Origin: Acutalibacter sp. 1XD8-36
GTDB lineage: Bacteria > Bacillota > Clostridia > Oscillospirales > Acutalibacteraceae
Direction: 5' to 3'
Assembly (NCBI RefSeq): GCF_009917525.1
Contig: NZ_QZDU01000002.1
Span: 496,001-560,000 of the forward strand
DNA length: 64,000 bases
A program made the position numbers and the translations under genes. Under the pieces are notes generated by a model. The model was not told the DNA's origin. It made no database searches and saw only the letters and a list, made by a program, of their open reading frames with translations. Positions 17,336-24,621 of this stretch are shown here, one piece after another. The first letter of the stretch is position 1. Every line of letters starts with the position of its first letter.

Positions 17336-17515
17336 CTACCGGGCCAGCAAGCCTTGACTCCAGAACATCGCCTGTTCCTTAGTCGCGGTTACCTGGAACA
17401 CTCCGGCCCTCTCCTGCATGAACTGCTCAAAGCTCTCGGCCTGACGGCGAGCCATATATATGTGGTTTAGGGCGTTCCTTCCGGTCTTCATGATGTTGTT
17501 AATGCTGTTCTTCAT
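17336..17515 (-). CDS. Small protein, tandem paralogue 3 (59 aa)
   Basis: 59 residues, MKNSINNIMKTGRNALNHIY at the start and AMFWSQGLLAR at the end. It carries an extra eight or nine residues before the shared core RRQAESFEQFMQERAGVFQV. GAGGAGAG precedes the ATG. It is the first gene of the array and lies behind two strong promoters. Function unknown. Confidence 0.75.
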   Translation of the reverse strand: MKNSINNIMKTGRNALNHIYMARRQAESFEQFMQERAGVFQVTATKEQAMFWSQGLLAR

Positions 17516-17565
17516 ATAAAACTCTCCTCTCAGTATTTGTGCTTTCCGTGTTTCTCTTGAGCTGT

Positions 17566-17605
17566 GGCTATATTATAAATCAAACACTTGTCGGGTTCAA
17601 CCCTC
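17566..17605 (-). promoter_or_regulatory. Proximal tandem promoter P1 of the small-protein array
   Basis: Minus strand TTGAAC, 17-base spacer, TATAAT followed by ATAG. The sequence around the -10 (GATTTATAATATAG) is nearly identical to that of P2. A 9-base inverted repeat (AACACTTGT at 17583-17591, ACAAGTGTT at 17615-17623) overlaps the spacer. Confidence 0.75.
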
Positions 17606-17669
17606 AATTCCGTAACAAGTGTTGAGTTTATAATTCTGTTCTCTGGAGCTTTCTGTCCCCGACCTTGTG

Positions 17670-17703
17670 ACTATATTATAAATCAAGTTTATAAAGTTGT
17701 CAA
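17670..17703 (-). promoter_or_regulatory. Distal tandem promoter P2 of the small-protein array
   Basis: Minus strand TTGACA at 17703-17698, 17-base spacer, TATAAT, then ATAGTCACA, the same context as P1. It reads towards the small genes. Confidence 0.8.
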
Positions 17704-17770
17704 GGGTTTTTATAAAGAAATTTTCAAAAATTTTTGTGAATTTATAAATACACAAAATATCCGTCTCCGC

Positions 17771-17799
17771 TTGACAATACCCTCCAGCCATGGTATACT
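17771..17799 (+). promoter_or_regulatory. Promoter of leuA T-box leader (TTGACA-17-TATACT)
   Basis: TTGACA at 17771-17776 and TATACT at 17794-17799, spacer 17. Confidence 0.88.
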
Positions 17800-17805
17800 G
17801 GTTGT

Positions 17806-18095
17806 GCATAATATCCTTAAAAACTGTGACGGGAAGAAATCGGCGCTTCCGGCCTTTCAGAGAGCCTGCGGACGGTGCGAGCAGGCAGCAGGACCGCCGC
17901 GTATACTGTTCCCCGAGTTGCCGCGCCCAACGCCCCTATGGGGTCAGTAAGTGCCGCCGTGTGGCGCCGTTACCCGCCCGGCCTTGTCAGAGGCACTGAG
18001 CAGTAAAAGCGGCCCGGCTGCTTTTACGAAATCCTGGGTGGTACCGCGAATTTTTCGCCCCGGGCGCTTTTTAAAAAGCGTTCGGGGCTTTTCAT
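17806..18095 (+). promoter_or_regulatory. T-box riboswitch leader of leuA, leucine type
   Basis: T-box sequence TGGGTGGTACCGCG at 18035-18048, followed by the terminator hairpin GCCCCGGGCGC / GCGTTCGGGGC and a T run at 18057-18095. A stem I AGAGAG motif lies at about 17861. The probable specifier is CTG (Leu) at 17906-17908, six bases before GAG, the same spacing as in the thrS leader. Uncharged tRNA-Leu would turn on leuA. Confidence 0.92.
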
Positions 18096-18148
18096 TTCCC
18101 CCGGCGAGCTACCAATCAATAATTATATAATAGAAAGAAGGATTTTAA

Positions 18149-19831
18149 ATGAACCTTGGCTACCGTAAATACAGACCCTTCGAGCCCATAAAGCTTCCCG
18201 GGCGCACCTGGCCCGACAAGGCCATCACCAAGGCCCCGGCCTGGTGCAGCGTTGACCTGCGGGACGGCAACCAGGCCCTTATCAATCCCATGAATCTGGA
18301 GCAGAAGCTGGAGTTTTTTCGCCTCTTATGCGATATCGGCTTTAAGGAGATAGAGATTGGCTTCCCCTCTGCCTCTGAAACAGAGTACGAGATACTGCGC
18401 ACCCTTATCGACCAGGGCCTTATCCCGGACGACGTAACTATCCAGGTGCTTGTCCAGGCGAGGGAACACCTTATCAGGAAGACCTTTGAGGCCATAGACG
18501 GCGCAAAGAATGTAATAGTCCACTTCTACAACTCCACCTCCACCCTCCAGCGCCGTGTTGTGTTCAATACCGATATGCAGGGGGTCATAGATATTGCCGT
18601 GAACGGCGCGAAGCTTATCCGCAAGCTCACGGAGGAAATCACAGCCAATTCTGATATAAATATAAGGTATGAGTATTCTCCCGAGAGCTTTTCCGGCACA
18701 GAGATGGACAACGCCGTGCTTATCTGCGACAGGGTGCTTGAGGAGCTGGGCGCTACCCCGGATAATAAGGTCATAATAAACCTTCCCAACACCGTGGAGA
18801 TGTGTACCCCCAACACCTACGCCGACCAGATAGAGTATTGCTGCAGTCACATGAAGCATAGGGACAGCGCCATTATAAGCCTGCACCCCCATAACGACCG
18901 GGGCACTGCCACCGCCGCCACAGAGCTTGGGATAATGGCCGGGGCCGAACGGGTGGAGGGCACCATCTTCGGCAACGGCGAGCGCACCGGCAACTCTGAT
19001 ATTATGAACCTTGCCATGAACATGTATTCACAGGGGGTAGACCCTGAGCTTGATTTCAGCCATATGAACCACATTAGAGAGGTTTACGAGCGCTGCACTG
19101 AGCTGAATGTACATCCCCGGCACCCCTACGCGGGCCAGCTTGTGTTCACAGCCTTCAGCGGCTCCCACCAGGACGCGATAAATAAGGGCGTTAACGCCAT
19201 GCAGAGGGAGCAGAACCCCTACTGGGAGGTGCCCTACCTGCCCATAGACCCTGCGGACCTGGGGCGCCAGTATGAGCCCATAGTGCGCATAAACAGCCAG
19301 TCCGGCAAGGGCGGCGCGGCCTTTGTAATGCACCAGAGCTTCGGCTATGTGCTGCCCAAGGCCATGCACCCGGAATTCGGCAGGCTTGTAAAAAAGTTCT
19401 GTGACGAGAAGGGCCGGGAGATAAGCGCCCAGGAGGTCTTTGATATCTTTAAGAACGAGTATCTTGACGTGCACGAGCCCTACGACCTTATCAGCTATAA
19501 AATATTCGAGGAGGACGGCGGCGACGGCAAGGTTATAGTGGACTTTGAGGGCACCATCCGCCACGACGAGATAACCCGGGCTGTCTCCGGCAAGGGCAAC
19601 GGCCCCATCGACGCCTTCTTCAGCGCCATAAAAGCCGTTGGCCTTGAGCACTACGAATTTGTCAGCTACAGTGAGCACGCCATCTCCGGGGGCGCCGACT
19701 CCCAGGCGGTCGCATATATTGAGCTTGAGCATGAGGGTGAGAGGCTGTTCGGCGTCGGCGTAGACAGCAATATCAGCATTGCCTCTATTAAGGGGATAAT
19801 CTGCGCCATTAACCGCAATCTTCGCTCATAA
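18149..19831 (+). CDS. leuA: 2-isopropylmalate synthase
   Basis: 560 residues, the long LeuA2 form. Catalytic TIM barrel with CSVDLRDGNQAL near the start, EIEIGFPSAS, the metal-binding HPHNDRGTATA and GERTGN. The C-terminal LeuA dimer/allosteric domain (about 440-560) contains GPIDAFFSAIKAVGL and GVGVDSNI. It condenses acetyl-CoA with 2-ketoisovalerate, the first step to leucine, with expected leucine feedback. Controlled by the T-box leader. Confidence 0.96.
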   Translation: MNLGYRKYRPFEPIKLPGRTWPDKAITKAPAWCSVDLRDGNQALINPMNLEQKLEFFRLLCDIGFKEIEIGFPSASETEYEILRTLIDQGLIPDDVTIQVLVQAREHLIRKTFEAIDGAKNVIVHFYNSTSTLQRRVVFNTDMQGVIDIAVNGAKLIRKLTEEITANSDINIRYEYSPESFSGTEMDNAVLICDRVLEELGATPDNKVIINLPNTVEMCTPNTYADQIEYCCSHMKHRDSAIISLHPHNDRGTATAATELGIMAGAERVEGTIFGNGERTGNSDIMNLAMNMYSQGVDPELDFSHMNHIREVYERCTELNVHPRHPYAGQLVFTAFSGSHQDAINKGVNAMQREQNPYWEVPYLPIDPADLGRQYEPIVRINSQSGKGGAAFVMHQSFGYVLPKAMHPEFGRLVKKFCDEKGREISAQEVFDIFKNEYLDVHEPYDLISYKIFEEDGGDGKVIVDFEGTIRHDEITRAVSGKGNGPIDAFFSAIKAVGLEHYEFVSYSEHAISGGADSQAVAYIELEHEGERLFGVGVDSNISIASIKGIICAINRNLRS

Positions 19832-19856
19832 AAATCTGCTTTGAGGGGAAATCTTA

Positions 19857-21302
19857 ATGGACAAGCAACTGACTATCTGGATAGTTATAGGGGTATACGC
19901 CATATTCATGCTGGCAGTAGGCATACTGTACTCCCGCAAGGGTACCGACATGGCCTCATTCACAGTGGGCGGAAGGAGCGCCGGGGCGTGGATATCCGCC
20001 CTCTCATACGGCACCGCCTATTTCTCGGCGGTAATGTTCATCGGCTACTCCGGGGGCTCCGGCTGGAGCTATGGGCTGTGGAGCGTGCTGGTGGGTATTG
20101 GCAACGCGGTGTTCGGCTCATTGCTGGCCTGGCTTGTCTTGGCAGACCGCACCCGGGAGTACACCAGGAAGCACGACATCCGGTCCATGCCCCAGCTATT
20201 TGAGACCCGCTTTAAGAGCTCCAAAATGCGGCTTTTCGCCTGCGTAGTCATCTTCGTCTTCTTAATCCCCTACTCGGCCTCAGTGTATAAGGGCCTCACC
20301 AGCGTCTGTTCGGTGATACTCGGCATAGATGAGCAGGTCTGCATGATAATAATTGCCATCGCCTCGGCGCTGCTGCTGGTGCTTGGCGGGTATATAGCCA
20401 CGCTGAAAGCCGACTTTGTCCAGGGCTTCGTGATGATGATAGGCGTTACGGCGCTGATAGTGCTGGTAGTGCTCTCCCCACAGGTGGGCGGGCTCAGCAG
20501 CGGGCTCTCAAATATGGCGGAGTACATGAGGTCCCACCAAATGCTGCCCCTTAGCGGCAGGCCCGCTGTGGCGCTTATCTCCACACTGCTCATGACAAGC
20601 TTCGGCACCTGGGGCCTGCCCCAGATGGTGCATAAATACTACGGCATCAGGGACAGGCAGGAGGTAAGGCGGGGCACCGTAATCTCCACCGTCTTCGCCC
20701 TCCTGGTTGCCGGCGGCGGGTACTTTATCGGCTCGCTGTCCCACCTGTTCTTTGGCGAAACCATGCCCCAGGGCGGCAAAGACTTCCTTGTGCCCCTTAT
20801 GCTGGACCAGGCCGGCCTGCCGGACCTGCTGGTGGGCGTGATACTGGTGCTGCTCATCTCGGCCTCGGTGTCCACCCTCTCCAGCATTACCCTCACGGCC
20901 TGCTCCACCGTGTCTATGGACCTGGTGAAGCCCACTGTCGCCAAGAAGATAAACGAGAAGGACCTTGCCGCCCTCACGCGTATCCTATGCCTTGTATTCG
21001 TGGTGGTAAGCTACTTCATCGCCAACTACCCCACACCCATACTTGAAATGATGTCCTATTCCTGGGGAATAATCTCCGGCTCCTTCCTAGCGCCCTACCT
21101 CCTCTCCCTATATTGGAAGGGCATTAACCGCGCCGGGGCCTGGGCCGGTATGCTGGGCGGCTTTCTGACCGCCTTCCTGCCTGCTGTAATATCCGGCTTC
21201 ACCACGCCGGACGGCCCTCTGTATGCCTGCCTTGCCATGGGGATATCCTTCGCCCTGTGCTTTGTGGTCAGCAAGCTTACTGCCGGTAGGCAGCCGGCAT
21301 AA
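19857..21302 (+). CDS. Sodium:solute symporter (SSS family)
   Basis: 481 residues with about 12-13 hydrophobic segments. FTVGGRSAGAWISALSYGTA near the N-terminus and QMVHKYYGIRD in the middle are typical of the SSS fold. The substrate is not readable from sequence. It starts 26 bases after leuA with GAGGGG before the ATG and may be co-transcribed, but a link to leucine metabolism is only positional. Confidence 0.88.
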   Translation: MDKQLTIWIVIGVYAIFMLAVGILYSRKGTDMASFTVGGRSAGAWISALSYGTAYFSAVMFIGYSGGSGWSYGLWSVLVGIGNAVFGSLLAWLVLADRTREYTRKHDIRSMPQLFETRFKSSKMRLFACVVIFVFLIPYSASVYKGLTSVCSVILGIDEQVCMIIIAIASALLLVLGGYIATLKADFVQGFVMMIGVTALIVLVVLSPQVGGLSSGLSNMAEYMRSHQMLPLSGRPAVALISTLLMTSFGTWGLPQMVHKYYGIRDRQEVRRGTVISTVFALLVAGGGYFIGSLSHLFFGETMPQGGKDFLVPLMLDQAGLPDLLVGVILVLLISASVSTLSSITLTACSTVSMDLVKPTVAKKINEKDLAALTRILCLVFVVVSYFIANYPTPILEMMSYSWGIISGSFLAPYLLSLYWKGINRAGAWAGMLGGFLTAFLPAVISGFTTPDGPLYACLAMGISFALCFVVSKLTAGRQPA

Positions 21303-21320
21303 ACAGTCAGCAGGATTCAG

Positions 21321-22469
21321 ATGGATACCCAAATGAAAGAAAAGATTACCCGCTTCATTAAGCAGGAGGCTGTACTCTGCGCCGCGCTTATCCTGGCCTC
21401 TGTCTCCATGCTTCTTGTGCCCCCTGACGGGGAATACATCAACTATATTGACTTCCGTACGCTGGCTGTCCTGTTCTGCCTCATGGGCGTCATGTCCGGG
21501 CTTCAGAAGACCGGACTGTTCCAGTGGGTAGCAGAAACCCTCCTCACAAGGGTCCGGCGCGCCTGGCAGCTTGTCATGATTTTGGTCCTGCTCTGCTTCT
21601 TCTCAAGCATGCTCATCACAAACGACGTGGCACTCATCACCTTCGTGCCCTTCACCCTCACCGTGCTTGGATTGGCAGGGCAGGAAATAAGGACGCGGCT
21701 GCTGGTCCCCACCGTAGTGCTCCAGACCATAGCCGCAAACCTTGGGAGTATGCTCACGCCTGTGGGCAACCCTCAAAACCTCTATCTCTACGGCAAGGCC
21801 GGTACAACGCTCTCCCAGTTTATTCTGCTCATGCTGCCGTACACCATAGCCTCCCTTTTGCTTCTTTCAGCCTGGAGCCTGATTCAATCCAGGGCACATA
21901 AAGCCCCGGTCGAGGTAGCCTTTGCCGAGAGGACAGCCCTCTCCGGCAAGCCGCTCTGTTTAGGGGTGTATGCCCTGTTATTCTTTATCGACCTGCTGGC
22001 CGTAGTTAGAGCCATCCCCTATCCCGCCGCACTGGGCCTCACCGTCATTGGACTCCTTTTGACAGACAGGGCCATATTTTCCCACATCGACTACAGCCTT
22101 CTCCTGACTTTCATAGGCTTTTTCATTTTCATCGGCAACATGGGCAGGCTGCCCCAGTTTGCCGGGCTTCTGCAAAAAATCGTCTCCGGAAACGAGGTGC
22201 TTGCGGGAATCGCCGCCAGCCAGGTCATCAGCAATGTCCCTGCAGCACTGCTGCTCTCCGGGTTCACGAAGGACTTCCCCTCCCTGATTATCGGCGTCAA
22301 TCTTGGCGGCCTGGGAACTCTTATAGCGTCTATGGCAAGTTTGATTTCCTATAAGCTTGTAGTGCGTAGGGAGAAGGGGGCAGTGGGGGCCTATTTTCGG
22401 TATTTTACAACGGCGAACCTCTGGTTTTTGGGTGCGCTGGTACTGTTCTGGGTTGTTTGGGGGCGGTAG
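21321..22469 (+). CDS. SLC13/ArsB-type (CitM family) membrane transporter
   Basis: 382 residues, about 10-11 membrane segments. Two repeated re-entrant loop motifs of the ion transporter superfamily are visible: LTPVGNPQN in the first half and VISNVPAALLLSG in the second. Such proteins move anions (dicarboxylates, citrate, arsenite). No ArsR or other arsenic gene is nearby, so arsenite is not favoured. It follows the SSS gene by 18 bases. Confidence 0.85.
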   Translation: MDTQMKEKITRFIKQEAVLCAALILASVSMLLVPPDGEYINYIDFRTLAVLFCLMGVMSGLQKTGLFQWVAETLLTRVRRAWQLVMILVLLCFFSSMLITNDVALITFVPFTLTVLGLAGQEIRTRLLVPTVVLQTIAANLGSMLTPVGNPQNLYLYGKAGTTLSQFILLMLPYTIASLLLLSAWSLIQSRAHKAPVEVAFAERTALSGKPLCLGVYALLFFIDLLAVVRAIPYPAALGLTVIGLLLTDRAIFSHIDYSLLLTFIGFFIFIGNMGRLPQFAGLLQKIVSGNEVLAGIAASQVISNVPAALLLSGFTKDFPSLIIGVNLGGLGTLIASMASLISYKLVVRREKGAVGAYFRYFTTANLWFLGALVLFWVVWGR

Positions 22470-22709
22470 TTGCAGCATACTGATAAGTAAATTTAGGGAT
22501 GTTTTTTAGCTGTATGCGGGGTTGTGGATTGTGTTGTTTTTGTCAGTATTGCTCCACGGCATGAATGTCTCAAAATGGCAATGTATGAACTTGCATCTTT
22601 GCCTGATTCGGTGTAATTGTCACGCCATGCCAGAAATTTCTTTGTGGTGGCTTTGTTGCTCCAATTATCCCTGGTTGCGAAATAAAGCACATCCTCGTAT
22701 AGGTACACA

Positions 22710-23327
22710 CTACATATTGTCCCGGCTTTTCATACGCTGTGCCGCGTCATAAAAGGTGGACTTCGGCACCCCGCAAGCTTCCGCGGCTTTGCGCAGACTT
22801 ATTTTCTTTTCCCGCCACGCCTGGTACAGCGCCGGGAAGCTCTCGGGCAGGGCCCTGGCCTGGGGGCCGAAGTGCACGCCTCTGGCCTTGGCTGCTGCTA
22901 TGCCCTCGGCCTGGCGGGCTCGTATATTCACCCGCTCGTTTTCCGCTACGAAGGACAGCACCTGGAGCACTATATCGCTGAGAAAGGAGCCAAGTAAATC
23001 CTTATCCCGGCGGGTATCGAGCAGGGGCATGTCCAAAACTACAATATCTATCCCCTTCTCTTTAGTGAGCACGCGCCACTGCTCCAGAATTTCTTCATAG
23101 TTCCGGCCCAGGCGGTCTATGCTCTTTATGTACAGCATATCGTCCCGCCGAAGCTTTTTTACCATTTTAAGGTAATTTGGGCGCTGGAAGTCCTTTCCGG
23201 ACTGCTTGTCCGAGTAGATATTTTTTTCGGGCACCTCTAAAGCCCTCATGGCGACGAGCTGGCGGTCATGGTTCTGTTCGGCGGTGGACACCCGCACATA
23301 CCCATAAATATTCCCTGTCATTTCCAT
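22710..23327 (-). CDS. Small serine recombinase (resolvase/invertase family)
   Basis: 205 residues. Resolvase catalytic domain with YVRVSTAEQNHDRQL (nucleophile Ser14), RPNYLKMVKKLRRDDMLYI and SIDRLGRNYEEI, then the long E helix. A C-terminal HTH_7 follows (KISLRKAAEACGVPKSTFYD). It could be a resolvase or invertase. It lies outside the element that splits spoIIID, 128 bases upstream of the spoIIID start and on the opposite strand. No paired inverted recombination sites were found by eye. AAGGAGGATGGAA precedes the ATG. Confidence 0.9.
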   Translation of the reverse strand: MEMTGNIYGYVRVSTAEQNHDRQLVAMRALEVPEKNIYSDKQSGKDFQRPNYLKMVKKLRRDDMLYIKSIDRLGRNYEEILEQWRVLTKEKGIDIVVLDMPLLDTRRDKDLLGSFLSDIVLQVLSFVAENERVNIRARQAEGIAAAKARGVHFGPQARALPESFPALYQAWREKKISLRKAAEACGVPKSTFYDAAQRMKSRDNM

Positions 23328-23400
23328 CCTCCTTATGTGGATTTTGGAATTTATTTTACAATAAATAAGGGCCTGACAGGTTTACTTTTACATCAGTTTC

Positions 23401-23429
23401 TCATATACCCGTCCGCTGGCGCATACATA
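23401..23429 (+). promoter_or_regulatory. Sigma-E-like promoter of spoIIID
   Basis: TCATATA at 23401-23407, a 14-base spacer and CATACATA at 23422-23429. This is close to the Bacillus sigma-E consensus (KMATATT, 14-15 bases, CATACANT). It lies 27 bases upstream of the spoIIID start, as expected for a mother-cell gene. Confidence 0.7.
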
Positions 23430-23455
23430 TATAGCACCGAAAGAAGGTGCCCTAT

Positions 23456-23608
23456 ATGTCAAACAATGTTATCGACGACCGCGCTACCAAGCTAGGGGAG
23501 TATATCGTAGAAAATAAGGCAACCGTCCGCTGCGCTGCCAAGCAGTTTGGGGTTAGTAAGAGTACGGTGCATATGGAAGAAACAAAACAGAACGGTTGCT
23601 ATGGCTAG
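23456..23608 (+). CDS. spoIIID: spoIIID, 5' part, interrupted after codon 39 by a mobile element
   Basis: Codons 1-38 plus the shared His39 encode the N-terminal half of SpoIIID, the mother-cell DNA-binding regulator of sporulation. DDRATKLGEYIVENKATVR and the HTH helix AKQFGVSKSTVH match the family. In the integrated state the frame continues into the element for 11 foreign codons (MEETKQNGCYG) and stops at 23606-23608, giving a 50-residue protein without the C-terminal basic helix. The missing half lies at 32601-32741 in the frame needed for exact rejoining. AGAAGGTG precedes the ATG. Confidence 0.92.
   Translation: MSNNVIDDRATKLGEYIVENKATVRCAAKQFGVSKSTVHMEETKQNGCYG
23570..23573 (+). other. 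attL: left attachment core of the spoIIID element
   Basis: GGTG-CATA-TGGAAG: spoIIID sequence on the left, element sequence on the right. The four bases CATA are shared with the right junction. Confidence 0.8.
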
Positions 23609-23624
23609 TGAAATAGTGGAAAGG

Positions 23625-23656
23625 CCAGTGTACACAGATGCAAGAGTGTACACTGG
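23625..23656. repeat. Perfect 11-bp inverted repeat near the left end of the element
   Basis: CCAGTGTACAC at 23625-23635 and GTGTACACTGG at 23646-23656, 10-base loop. It could be a terminator for the decayed minus-strand gene or a recombinase accessory site; the T run after it is weak. Confidence 0.6.
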
Positions 23657-23670
23657 CTCTTTCTGTTTCC

Positions 23671-24117
23671 CTAGTCTTTCAGCGCAGTGACCGGCACCAC
23701 AAACACCCGTCCGGCCGCTGGTACGCTGCGTTCGCCAATCCGCACGGCACACACATCGCGGCAGGATGCTGACCCTTGGGGGCGTCCTCTCGTACCGGGC
23801 CAGGGAGCGCAGAAGCTTGGATGTGTCCCTCTTGACGCCATCGATGCAGTACATGTCGTCGCCAACCACAGCGTTCAAATATCCCTTGGGCAACAATGCT
23901 GCCTGCTGGAATCGCTGGATTTGTAGAGAGACATGGGCCGCATACGCAACTTGCCATTGCGCCCCGCACCGTTGTGGTAGGATAAAGTCCAGGTTGTGCC
24001 GCACCATTTTTGCCCATCCGCACAGACGGCTCCGAAGGTGGATGGATACTCTTGTAGGGTCTTGTCGATCATGCGGGGGCGGTAATCTTGTCTTTTCACA
24101 GCACGGCTTCCGTACAT
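23671..24117 (-). pseudogene. Decayed element gene of unknown function, two frameshifts
   Basis: Three minus-strand frames join into one plausible protein of about 145 residues. It begins MYGSRAVKRQDYRPRM and runs to about 23885. It then continues in a second frame (LLPKGYLNAVVGDDMYCIDG to YERTPPRVSI) and ends in a third (CRDVCAVRIGER to VVPVTALKD). The switch points are about 23885 and 23765. The family is not recognised. The decay suggests it is dispensable to the element. Confidence 0.5.
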
Positions 24118-24206
24118 TCAGCTCAATTATTCAATTCTATTCAGAGAGTTTTGATTTTTTACCGTTAAGCCGAGTCTCATCAAAAAGCTGCTCCAAAAGC
24201 CCAAAC

Positions 24207-24269
24207 GTTACAAACTGTCGCACAGATGCTACCCACTGTAACAGGTTTGCTGGTATAATTCTTTATAAT
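24207..24269 (+). promoter_or_regulatory. Control region of the XRE-recombinase operon
   Basis: Two TATAAT boxes (24254-24259 and 24264-24269) precede the XRE gene, and GTTACA (24207-24212) with TGTAAC (24237-24242) forms an inverted pair just upstream. No strong -35 box is seen, so transcription may need help or be repressed at this site. Confidence 0.45.
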
Positions 24270-24288
24270 CAGCAAGGTGGTGTAGGCA

Positions 24289-24621
24289 ATGATCTTTGAC
24301 TTTCCAGAACGGTTCCGTTATCTCCGGCAGTCCAAAAATTTAGCCCAAAGCCAGCTAGCCAACCTAATCGGTGTAGACAGGAGTACCATCTCGTCCTACG
24401 AAAGTAACATCCGGCAGCCCTCGTTGGACACGCTTTCGCGGATTGCAGATGTGTTTGGCGTAAGCACAGACTATCTTTTGGGACGTACGGATTCCCTCGG
24501 GTTTGACTCCCTTGCGTTGAACGGAGAGGAAAAAGCCCTGGTCTATAAGCTTGCTTTCGCACTGTCGAAAAAGAACCTACAGCTTCGCCAGCTACAGGAG
24601 GAGGGGATACCCGATGCCTGA
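24289..24621 (+). CDS. XRE-family HTH regulator of the element
   Basis: 110 residues. The HTH_3 domain covers about 8-65 (FRYLRQSKNLAQSQLANLI, the recognition helix around DRSTISSYESN, then FGVSTDYLLG), followed by a helical tail. Its stop overlaps the start of the recombinase gene, so the two are coupled and the XRE protein probably controls recombinase expression, as phage-type repressors do. Confidence 0.85.
   Translation: MIFDFPERFRYLRQSKNLAQSQLANLIGVDRSTISSYESNIRQPSLDTLSRIADVFGVSTDYLLGRTDSLGFDSLALNGEEKALVYKLAFALSKKNLQLRQLQEEGIPDA

Noticed and set aside
21321-22469. Arsenite efflux pump ArsB
   Set aside because: Fold-level motifs fit the wider SLC13/ArsB group, but no arsenic genes are nearby and the protein is equally like organic-acid transporters.
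22493-22708. 71-codon minus-strand frame from a GTG directly after the small serine recombinase
   Set aside because: No ribosome site, no recognisable motif and biased composition; probably a chance frame in the 240-base gap after the SLC13 gene, which otherwise shows nothing.
23340-23375. AT-rich inverted repeat (TTTATT/AATAAA) beside the small recombinase as an invertible-site candidate
   Set aside because: Arms are short and AT-rich and no second copy was found, so a phase-variation switch is not supported.
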